Assembly: GCA_963970005.1 (NCBI GenBank)
Contig: CAXAMN010023684.1
Location: 165,579-229,578, forward strand
Direction of reading: 5' to 3'
DNA from: Durusdinium trenchii
Lineage: Eukaryota > Sar > Dinophyceae > Suessiales > Symbiodiniaceae
Length of the DNA: 64,000 bases
Shown here: piece after piece, positions 24,484 through 33,566 of the stretch
How positions within the stretch are numbered: position 1 is the stretch's first letter
Layout: every line of letters begins with the position of its first letter
Made by a program: the position numbers and the translations under genes
The notes under the pieces: generated by a model
What the model saw: the letters and a program-made list of their open reading frames with translations, nothing else
What the model was told of the DNA's origin: nothing
Databases searched by the model: none

Positions 24484-25621
24484 CTATCCAGCGAGCGGCT
24501 CTCCGGTCTTAACAGACCATGTGGCGATATGCTTCGCAAGAAGGTTTATAATGAACATAACATCAGGCCGGGGTATCCTGCGTAACCACATTAGTTTCAT
24601 GACCAGCTTAGCTGCATGAGGTGCACGTTGACCACGGGGTTCATCATCTGACGCAATGAGCGAGCCTTCATCCCAACAAGGAGATGCATAGCTCTTGATT
24701 GGCTTGTTCGCCACAGAGCTGGACACGTTGCTTAGCAAAAAACGAAGACTCTAAAGCTAGTGTTTTCTTACCATCCATCCAAACAAGGCGATGATTCCGT
24801 CCGAGCACCCTTCCGAACTCATTTGGAGGGTCTAGGTTTACGTATTCACTTAGTGCGCGCCAGAACTCACCATGTTTTGACTTCACCCCTGACAGCGTCA
24901 AATCACCGACGTATACTGACATGAGCAGGGCTTGGCCAAAGTGGAACGGAGATGGCATATCTGGGAATTCAATCCCGTTTAACTTCTCGTGGAAAATCTT
25001 TGACACATGAGCTTGCCAGTGGGCGGATGATTCTGGGCGCCTACAGGCTCTTGTAGAGCTGCGCACATGGCTGGTGAATGTGCTTCTTTGACGGAGGGAC
25101 ATGACGAAAGTCCTGCGCTTTGTTCCTCGAGCGCGTGTTGCCTTCAATCATGGAAAAGGCAACCACAGTGTTCAACGCTGCAATTGAGCTTGGAGCGGAG
25201 GCTGCAAGATCTTGGAAGATGGCGCTTAGTCCCCCTGATCCCTTACTGCATCACCTCTAAGCCCAATTCAGGCTTTGATCTTCCATTTGGAAGGATCTTT
25301 TTCATAACCCTTGATGCCAACAATGACCATGAGCGCCCCAAAATGCAACGTTTCATTTGGAAATTCCTTGATCACATCGGCTTTCGAGCGAATTTCCTCT
25401 TCCAACCAAGTGCTTTCGAGCAACGGGCCGCTCTTTTCATTGCCAATTGCCTCAAAAACTTCAGGATGTCCCTTCCACTCTTCTCTGTCAAGCAGATGGT
25501 GCACGAATGTGGGTGTGAAAAACTCTTTGAGACAACTCTCATGCATCATGACAGCAATGGGAACACATGGCATGCCTTTCACTACATGTTGACACATTTG
25601 GCGTGGTCGGAACCTGGCCAT
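24484..25621 (-). pseudogene. Copia-like reverse transcriptase, broken
   Basis: Three frames together cover the domain. 25268-25621 holds the N-terminal part, ending in DPSKWKIKA followed by a stop where relatives, as I remember them, have Arg (CGA to TGA). About 25150-25250 continues in another frame with AIFQDLAASAPSSIAALNT. 24668-25147 has RRPESSAHW, the catalytic box as SVYVGDLTLSG, and LDPPNEFGRVLGR. 24484-24738 has YASPCWDEGSLIASDDE and RPDVMF. The normal YVDD is YVGD: Asp to Gly at 24905-24907, so catalysis should be lost. At least two frameshifts and one stop mark it as a pseudogene. Confidence 0.85.
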
Positions 25622-25679
25622 TGATCAAATGCCGAAACAGAGCGCTGAGCATCAATCTACACAAGGGATCAGGGTAAAA

Positions 25680-26410
25680 GGCTGAGTTCCTAGTATACTT
25701 CCTTTGAAGGGGAGCACGACGATCATGTGTGCACTCAAGCTTACCCAATGATTCTGCTAATCTTACGTTGTTGGTTACAAATCTCCATGGCTTTCTGGCA
25801 GGCTGATCGTCCTTGGCCTTCACTCCTACAGTACACTCATCAAAGGTGGCTGAGAACAACTGCCTAAGCGTGATCCAAGATGCCAATGGTTCAGACATCC
25901 TGAGCAGTAACGGGGCCAATTGAACGAAACAAAACCACCATTGTCCAAAACATGGTTTGCAACCCTGATGAACGAACGCATCATTACTATACTCTCTCTC
26001 TCCGTTTCTCTCGAAGGATGCTAGTGAGTCGAGGGTTCTTTGCCTCATTCAACCTTTCCCAAGCACCCCAAGGACCGCATTCAATGGATCCATGAATCGA
26101 ACAAGCAGGGATGGCCTTCACCTGTTCATGATCAATGCTTGCTTCCCTAGAAAGGTCGATGTGCTCTTTACAAAACAACTTGAACTCCAAGTTCCTCACC
26201 AATTCTTCCAAGAGAAGAGTCTGCGGCGCAGGCAAATTCAAACAAAAAATGTCCACCAGGAGACGCGTGGACTTGGCTTTGTACCCGCTGTGGCTTGCCA
26301 ACGGCAGTGGCCGCAGCAGCAGCAAAAATTTCCTGCGCCGGTTCCTCCGGAGCGTTGCAAGACAATGCATCACGCGTAATGTCAAGCAATGCGGCCACGC
26401 CGCCACTCAC
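25680..26410 (-). pseudogene. Methyltransferase-like module inside the copia-like polyprotein
   Basis: Lies between protease and reverse transcriptase, where a copia element normally has integrase. It begins with LFEFACAADSSLGRIGEELG, which fits a Rossmann methyltransferase motif I (acidic strand, small-residue turn), then IDLSREA, then IECGPWGAWERLN. The last aligns with the PC-containing catalytic loop of relatives I remember as PCTPWSxWQRLN, with the Pro lost. A second half (25539-26048, other frame) has FDECTVGVKAK, PWRFVTNN, a Cys/His stretch CTHDRRAP, and SAFYPDPLCRLML. No D,D35E integrase residues were found. Assignment is from motif shape and memory only; activity is doubtful because of decay. 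Confidence 0.55.
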
Positions 26411-26491
26411 TCTTTCTTCATCATCGCTCTCAGAGGGCGGAGGGCATATGGGAACCTCCTCCTCGCCCGGAAAGGACAGTCGGAGTGTACT

Positions 26492-27400
26492 CTACATCAT
26501 CAAGCACCTCTCCAGGCATTCCGGGGACGAAGTCAAAAGACCTAGCAAAATAAGGAACGTTAGCTCAACCCTGGTGGCCCTGATTCGATTCTCTTCATTG
26601 GGTTTGTACTGGAACTTTGAACAGTCCTTGATGTAACATGGCAACTGATTTGGCAACCAAAGAAAACCCATCCCCGAGCTGATGTCAAGACCCACCAAAC
26701 GAACAAATGGACATGACTCCAACACGAAATGATTGGCTTCTTTGAAAACTCCCTCCTCTTTGTCTTTCAAGCCAATGGCATCACTCGAATCGCGATTGCC
26801 TCCACCTGTGGTGAACCTTAGGCTCTCACTTGACGGGACCACGAACCGATCGAAAAAATCATGATGGATCCCCTGACGCTCCAAAGCTTGCAAGGAAACA
26901 AGATGACGACCGGCACCGGTGTCGGCAGCGAACTCGAGACATCCTTCAGCCGGCATGGCCATGGATGACAATGCAGCGACAATGGCAACTGCAGCCATCA
27001 CTTTGCCTTTGCAAGCAGGCTTGGGCGATGTCTTGGGCTTGGGCTTCGGCTCAGCCTTCAGCCCTGGTGAACTCTCAGCTTTCACCTCTTCGTGCAAATA
27101 AGCACATGAGCTTCCATGAACACAACCTGACGGCATCTGAAAGAAAACACAAGGCGTCTTTGCTTTATCTTCCCTTGACGAACCCTTACCTTTACCCTTA
27201 CCATCTTTCCCTTTTCCTTTCTCTTCTTTTGCTTTGCCTTTTGCATCCCCTTTCGAAGAAACATCTGCAACAGCGGCCGGGGCTTCTTTTGCAGGAGCTG
27301 CTTTGGCAGGATTGGCATGAGCATTTGGCCTCTCGTTGGGGTTCTTTTCTCTTCCAAGCTTTTGGCTTCTCTGACAACTCGATTGAGCGGGCATTGACAT
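26492..27400 (-). pseudogene. CCCH zinc finger plus retroviral-type aspartic protease of the copia-like element
   Basis: A 302-residue frame. Residues 30-82 are a Lys/Gly/Ala-rich linker. Residues 84-103 form a C-x8-C-x5-C-x3-H finger (CVFFQMPSGC, then C99 and H103), in place of the usual CCHC knuckle of copia gag. The protease follows with FAADTGAGRHLVS (catalytic Asp160 in DTGAG) and a glycine-rich flap region near TTGGGN. The frame overlaps the gag frame upstream with a shift near 27200-27400. The finger probably binds element RNA and the protease cuts the polyprotein; both are inferred from family. Confidence 0.8.
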
Positions 27401-28040
27401 CTTCCCTTTCTTCTACAAGGTGCTGTTGAAGCCTACGCCGACGCCGCAAAAACTCAAACTCTCTAAGCTGAGATGTTGGGGGCGAACGCTTGATTTCATC
27501 AATGGTCCTTTCGAGTTTCCGAACATTCCTCAACCGATGAAACAACCATTCACCGAGCATTCGAGGCTGAGGCCAATCTGCGGGATCTATGGAATTCAGG
27601 GCCATGACATTTCCACTAAACTCCTGAAGATCCTTCAACGAGAAGCCACTGAGCTCAACCTGAAAGATGCTTTGCGACGCGAGCAACGAACCACGAGCGC
27701 GATCGAGATCGAAGTGTCGAGCAACCACATGTACAAGATCATTCTTCCTTGAGGTACCGTGGACTGACGCGCGCAGTGTTCAATCATACCCTTGAACCTT
27801 GAACAAACGCCCTGGGATCGCTCGCGCGCTATTGGGAAGCTCAGATGCGAGCCATCTATCAAACCGTGGAATCAGTCCGGATGAACTTTGGCATTCCCCT
27901 CTTCATGACCTACCTCGAAAGCTGTGGCGGCCCACTTGGACAAGTACTCTCCTGAAGAAATGTCCAAGCGAACTAGCATCAGAAAGAAATCTGTCTGTGG
28001 AACAACCTCCAACTTTGAACGCAACAAAGCCCTTGAATCA
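27198..28040 (-). pseudogene. Copia-like gag core
   Basis: The frame 27198-27728 is rich in helices: GFSLKDLQEFSGNVMALNSI, WPQPRMLGEWLFHRLRNVRK, LERTIDEIKRSP and LREFEFLRRRRR, matching the gag (UBN2-like) segment of dinoflagellate copia elements as I remember them. Upstream, in other frames, LDISSGEYLSKWAATAFEVG continues the gag N-terminal side to about 28040, with a stop in between. It would form the nucleocapsid shell of the virus-like particle. Confidence 0.65.
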
Positions 28041-28285
28041 ACAATCTCCCTTTCTTAAGCGTGAGAGGGTGAGTCAGAGATCAACGCATCCTCATTGTCT
28101 GACTCACACCACCCCCCTGATCGTCAGGCTCCGGCGGACCACCAGGAACGCCACCTGATTGGCGAAAGCTTCGAAGCCAATCGGAAAACTTTCGAACCGT
28201 TTCATGAGCACGGAATGCAGGAGATGACAAATCATGTCTATGCGCCACGTTATTTTGGCTAGTCTCATTACCATGACCTGAAGAC

Positions 28286-29201
28286 TTAGACTCCATTGAA
28301 CTCATTCTGTTTGACATGACAATGTCTGAATGGCTTCCATGATCGAATGCAGCATTGGTTCATTACTGCTTCCAAAGTCCTTCGAAGAAACCGCTTCAGG
28401 CTCTGGCACTGGAGCGAGTGCAATGTGCTGAGCGCTAGCGGCGCCTGACGCAGCCAGACTATAGCCTCCAGTTCCAAGACACGAGACTTCGAACGATCAA
28501 GCTCATGAGACAACGTGCTGATTTCTGAATCCTTCTGACCCAGGAGGTTGGTGGTGTACGCCTTGGTTTCTGACGCCTTGGTGAGCTCCTCCTTGGCTTT
28601 ATGGAGCTGGCTTTCGAACAGTCTGATCCTGAAGGCCTTTCTTGGTACGCTGAACGGACTCATGCAAACTTGCAATGATTGAACCTTTCTCAACACAACC
28701 CGATTGGAGATTCTCTACGTTACCCTTCAGCTCTTCCACCATCATGGTAAGGTGGTTGATGTGATTACATGCCTGTTGGTATATATCTTTTGATAAACCT
28801 TCATGCTGTGCCCTGGTCTCGGGTTCGCTTAGCATCCTCTGAGACCCTGTTACCAACCTCCCGTACTCATTGGGTCGATTCCCATGATTGCTACCTGAAT
28901 GCGCTCGCTCATCGTGCATGTGCAAAGCTTGATGAACAGTTGGCTGAACATTGCCAAAATTAAGTTCGAGAACAGAAGGCTGACTTACTTGAAGGCCACT
29001 TGATGAAGGTCCACGAAAGTCTGTCAAAGCAGGCATTGAGGGTGAACTTGAAGGCAATGCCTGAGGCTCACCTACCGGCCTTAAGGTTTCGGACGGCTGT
29101 GGACACTGAAGTACGACGTGAACTTGATTGCCTCTTCCTTGGTGTCCCTCAACCACCGGATGACTGCGATCGACTTCTAACATGCATTGCACCGGCAACA
29201 A
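28286..29201 (-). pseudogene. Coiled-coil N-terminal gag region
   Basis: Two frames (28599-29201 and 28286-28696) overlap. The first has a low-complexity Ser/Pro/Gly start and ends in a heptad-like helix (INHLTMMVEELKGNVENLQS). The second continues with IRLFESQLHKAKEELTKASE and LSHELDRSKSRVLELEA. This looks like an N-terminal coiled coil of the same element, broken by one frameshift. No homologue is named with certainty. Confidence 0.5.
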
Positions 29202-29539
29202 TGTCTAACGGACTGTCAATGATTAAATTCAATGATGATGACTGTTCTTCTGACATGCTTTTGGATCAGCAACCACTTCTATTGAAAGAACTACGCAAAA
29301 GCGATCGGATGACGCGCGAAAGCAAGAGCACGCCCTTCCTTTTTCGCACCTTGCGGCGCTGACGCTGCCGAGCAAGGATTCTGCGAGCACTCACCGGGAT
29401 GCACCTCTCAGCTTGGCAAGCGGCACGCGAAATGCCTGACTGGGATCTTCTGCCAATGAAAAGGTTCGAACAAAAGCCTCGGTTTAAGAACAAGACCAGT
29501 CGTAGAACTGATGCGGAGCAACGATCTGTGAGCACGTGG

Positions 29540-30420
29540 CTTCCTCACTTGAAAGGCCACCTGACCTGAACCCCAGAATTCAGAAATGACTTCGGGATTG
29601 TCGTCATAGAGGAACGCAAGCCCCGACGATAGTGCCTGGCAGGCGGACAATTTGCCGGCTTCACCGTAACGTTGCTCTGTAATGAGGATATCGCGAACTG
29701 GCAGGTTGGAGATCTCAGTATGGTAAAGCAGGTTTTCCAGATTCGCTTGGGACCTTTCAATGTGAGAGCAAATGATGATCTCTGCGGTGTTGCCTGCGTT
29801 GTTAATCTCTTCACGAAGAAAGCGCAAGGACTCAATATGGCGAGGTGGTATTCCGTCACCCGTTGGCCGCTCAGTGTAGTGCCTTGAATGGCGATCAGTA
29901 TCAAGAACTTGGTGCCATTCGTACACTATAATAGATGCTGTTTCAACCTTGGCAAAGACCCTCAATCGACCGCTCTGCACCGGCCGTTCTCAACAATGAA
30001 CACGCGCGCACTTGGATGAAAAGGTGCGATCTGAGTGTGTCCAATCGGTGCAATCTCAGCGTTCTCGTCCTCAATCACAAGGATGCGGCTGCGACTCACC
30101 CGCCGCACGCCGTTCAGCAAGGCCTTCAAAGCCCCTTCGCTCCATGGACTCACGAAACCAAAGCTCTTGGGGACCAACCGAACGACCTGTGATGCAATCA
30201 CCGACAGAGGTCGTGCACGAGGAAGGGTGATCGCCGCCCCAGTCGAAACACCAGCCTCGGCTTCCTCCTCTGAGGATTCAGGATCCCAAAGAAGCCTAGG
30301 CGTGAACAACGGTCGAGACTGCCCTCCCGAATGCACAATCGGGATCTCCTCCACAGGAACGCCCTGTTCCTCAGCTGCGTTGCGAGCAAACGCAGTCCTG
30401 CGGCGCTTAGCTGCCGCACC
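29540..30420 (-). pseudogene. HAD-like domain protein, frame-broken
   Basis: The N-terminal part (29962-30419, two frames) is Arg/Ala-rich, then has SFGFVSPWSEGALKALL and GHTQIAPFHPSARVFIVENG. The next frame (29408-29980) has IIVYEWHQVLDTDRH, FLREEI, IIICSHIERS (possible motif II Ser72), EAGKLSACQ (motif III Lys110) and AFLYDDNPEVISEF (acidic motif IV, Asp126-Asp127). Spacing fits the HAD fold. In relatives I remember, the residue at Glu21 is Asp, so the nucleophile may be changed. Whether it is part of the retroelement or a separate gene is open; it precedes gag on the same strand by about 300 bp. Confidence 0.55.
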
Positions 30421-31470
30421 TGACCGAATGCCGCGGTGACGCTGGCCGGTCAGGGTCCTTCAACCGCGGGCGCGGGGTAAAATGTAATGTTGTTCCTAGT
30501 AACACCAAACACCAACAACAACAATCAAACAAAGCCGATACGGCTGACAACCATTTGAAGTGGAAACCAGCCCAACCAAAAGCAAACAGTCAACACAACA
30601 AGCGCTCTGACGGGTCGCGCCTGTTTTCATCTTGAGCCAAATACAAGTAACGCATAAAGCATGTACATATATGAGAGGGCTGCTATACAGGGCAAAACTC
30701 AAGTATAATATTCGGCCTGAAAATTATGTGTATGTCTTGAATGTTCTAAATGTATTTCTTGAAATTTCTGCTTCTAGATCTTGAAGATGTATTGTTTTAT
30801 ATTATGTTATACTATGTTTTACTTAAATTCCATCTTGACTCATCATGATTCATTTTTGCTAGAAAATGAGGAACCCTCACTAGAAAATGAAGGGGCAAAA
30901 GAATCAAGAAAACACGGTGTCTAGAAAATGACCTTGGAAATCCTTGGAAGCATGCCTAATTATTTACCTGCGTGTCTCATATTCTAGTGAACTATATTTT
31001 CTCTATATAGAAAATGCAACACCTGACCCCCTCTTGACTAAAGAATGCCCGTTTTCTACAGACGTCAACCCCTCCCATTTTCTAGTCCGAATATCCTGGG
31101 GGATCTTGTTGGTGGCTTCCCTTCAACAAAGATTAACAAAGTAAACGAAATGAGCCAAGGTTGAGGCAGCGTGTTATCCAAAAAAAGAATCTCACATCAG
31201 TGATCAGCAAATACCGGACCATTTGACTTGCACAGTTTCGATCTGAATCCGTCCACTGCCACTTCTGCATGGAAACAAACCGTCACTTCCCATCTATATA
31301 TCATCCGTCCTGTGCAAATGGCTATGCAAATGAGGCTGTGAGCAGAACCTCAACTAACTGCGGACAACATGTTTGACAATCTGGGCTTGTCATAAGCTGA
31401 GCTCTGCGCCCTCCTTGAAATGAGCTATGGCCTCTCAGTTGCCAAGAGTGAGGAAAACATCACTCATGAA
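30421..31470. other. Intergenic DNA
   Basis: No gene recognised. AT-rich with several TAGAAAATG words near 30860-31015 and 31075-31085. A minus-strand TTTGGCTCAAG, followed at once by ATG (near 30630-30645), shares 11 bases with the spliced leader but no more. Confidence 0.5.
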
Positions 31471-32336
31471 ACGTCCTTTCAAGCCGTTTTCCTTTTTGCA
31501 TGCCTTGGTGCGGGTATCTGCTGGCCGACCACCCTCATCAACGAAGCTCCGCGCTGGCTGAAAGTCCTGCACCTCAAGGCAGACAAGCACCCAGGTTTGA
31601 CATTTACGTGTTCCCATCTGAGTCAAAAAGCTGTGGGTTGCACTGGCATGTTAACTTTCACCACGGCCACAGGCCAGCAACCTGCAAGTAGAACTGCGTA
31701 TTCACGGCCTGCCGCAAGAACGACACACATCCATTGTGACTTTTCCACCTTTACTGCAGTGCTTAGGCTTTGACGTATCGAGTATGTGTGGATCTGAAAC
31801 TGGAGCGTTGCAAGGCCCTCAAACGTGGTACCAACTAATACAAGCCCAGAGCTTGGAACATCAAGTCTGTGGATAAAGCCATACTCAAAAGTGGCCAACC
31901 GCACCACTCTGGAGGTCTCCTGATCTTGAACGAAGTGAGACAGGAGTCTCGTCCTTCCACTTCCAACAGTTTTGTTCCTCTTCGCATCAACTTCCCAATT
32001 GGGTGGCTTGTAAATCACCAAAATACCTCTTAGCTTTGCCAACACTCGTGGAGCATTCATATCGGTTGCTGGGAGCACATCAGGAGGGCTGAGCCTTTGG
32101 GTATCAAGCTCTGTGCCATCAAGGTTTCGCCCAGTATCCAAAAGCTCACATTGCAAACACTTGCTTAGATGGGCAGAAAGCCGGCCGCAAAACGAGAATG
32201 CCCAAACAATCTGACAAATATGATTCGCATACCTGCTTGCCACCTCGTAGGAGCTGTAGATGTCCGCACTATGTGCGTGCAGAAAATCAGATGAACAAAT
32301 CAGTGTGTCTGCTGCACCGAAAATAGGGTCACGCAA
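31470..32336 (-). CDS. RluA-family RNA pseudouridine synthase domain
   Basis: Isomerises uridine to pseudouridine in structured RNA. Seen: RGILVIYKPPNWEVDA (the KPxG-like first motif), then YGFIHRLDVPSSGLVLVGTT, the HRLD catalytic loop with the family's Asp, and ATLQFQIHTYSI. An intron of 66 bp with GT...AG ends fits at 31709-31774, joining to RREYAVLLAGCW; this corresponds to the Y-x-A/V-L strand after the catalytic domain. A further exon-like stretch has FVDEGGRPADTRTK near 31540-31490, again as in relatives. The N-terminal part (SRYANHICQIVWAFSFCG) is the last helical repeat of the neighbouring repeat region, so this is one fusion gene. Exact 5' exon border is uncertain. Organellar RNA is the likely substrate, by inference only. 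Confidence 0.75.
31709..31774 (-). other. Probable 66-bp intron in the pseudouridine synthase gene
   Basis: On the minus strand the intron starts GTCAAAGCC and ends GCGGCAG before GCCGTGAA. Removing it joins TCG ATA C to GC CGT GAA in frame and restores the conserved RREYAVLL segment directly after QIHTYSI. Confidence 0.65.
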
Positions 32337-32474
32337 ACGCAGTAAATTGGTATGCGATCACAAAATGTTTGCTAAGCCTTGCAAGTCGAACTCTGCCAGG
32401 CATGCAATGCACGCTGTGGAGATTGCTGCAAGAAGAGAAGTAGCAGGAGCTTGCAAGGTTGAGAAAGCTTACAC

Positions 32475-33566
32475 TGTGTTTGATAGATTCTGAGGGTGCA
32501 TTTCTGTCACAGTACGCATTGCTGCCTCCTGCAATCCATACAATGAGAATCCTTCGAAAGTGAGAGTTGCACAAGTTCAAGCCGTGTTGGACACATCTTG
32601 ACCCGTGAAGGTGTCCAGTTTGCTGGCTGCCTCATGCGATAGGGCCATGAGTGCACAAGAATCCTCATGCATCACAGTGGCGAGTTCCCAGAAAATGTTT
32701 GATATGTTTTGTGCATCAAATTCGCCATGCATGTGTTTCACTCTGAGAGACAAAGCTTGAAAGAGCGAGCAGTTTGGCACAGCAAGGCCACCAAAGGTCC
32801 AAACTATGTTCGCTACGTTCTGGCTCTGCAACTCAGAGGTCTTGCTGATGACAGCACTTGCCAAAGAGGACAATTGAAGTTCGTGAAAAAGCTCCAAGCG
32901 AGACACCCTTCATGCCATGTTGGCTGATCCCTGCGGTGTGAACTCGCCTATTCTCTGCAAGGACATATCAGCAACTCCCATCACAAGCGGCATATGCCGA
33001 GCAATCAGAGTTCCTTGCGTCCACATGATGTTTGCCATATTCTGCTGTGAAAGCTCAATAAGGCGAGCAGCCGAGTCTTCCAAGAGAGAGCTCAAAAGGG
33101 CAAAGTCTTGGGAGCCGATTACTCCAAGTGTTCAAACGATGTTCGCTGTGCCTTGGGGTGAGAAGCGGTAGGAACATGATCGGGAAAGCTTCGACAAAAG
33201 AGGCGTCGATTTGAGGCTGAGTTTCCCATATGTCCATAGAATGTTCGCAATGCCCTGAGCGGATTTGTCAAGCGAATCCCTTTCCAGCCTGGCAGCACTT
33301 GCTGCTAAAAACCTTTCCCCTCGCAGCAACAGCACACTGAATGATCACAGCACATTGGCCAATCCCTAAATGTCGAAACTCTACACTTTCTGAAGTGCAG
33401 CGAGCGTCACAGCCTCAAGCAGTGTAGCGTGTGCTCTGCCCGGATGGCAGCAGTGGCCTTCATCAGATACTGGAGGCTGATCACCATCAGCCGCCCCATA
33501 TGAAAGGCTTTTCATCTCAGATGCACAAACGCAGATGAGTTCTGCGGTTCTTGATGGAGAACTCAC
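32475..33566 (-). CDS. Octotricopeptide/RAP-type helical repeats fused to the pseudouridine synthase, with in-frame stops
   Basis: One continuous frame with at least eight repeats of about 38 residues, each centred on a motif such as QGIANILWTYG, QNMANIMWTQG, QNVANIVWTFG and QNISNIFWELA. Such repeats bind RNA in organelle-targeted proteins of algae and alveolates. Six stops interrupt the frame without any frameshift: TGA at 33345, 33132, 32910 and 32577, each exactly where the repeat has Trp, and TAG at 33366 where the repeat has Gln, plus TAG at 33381. The last repeat is probably split by an intron between about 32270 and 32475 before the synthase domain. It is either a decaying gene or one repaired at the RNA level. 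Confidence 0.65.

Noticed and set aside
23763-30700. LTR pair of the minus-strand copia-like element
   Set aside because: No matching direct repeat was found between the two ends by eye; the repeat pair at 23.8 kb is local.
31420-31773. Plus-strand 117-codon frame
   Set aside because: It is a shadow of the minus-strand pseudouridine synthase exons and their intron.
32475-33566. Nuclear UGA=Trp and UAG=Gln genetic code for the whole organism
   Set aside because: The intact repeats use TGG and CAG, long frames such as 40491-41891 need no such reading, and a CGA-type position has become TGA in the copia reverse transcriptase. A global code change is not supported; the local effect is kept as a finding.
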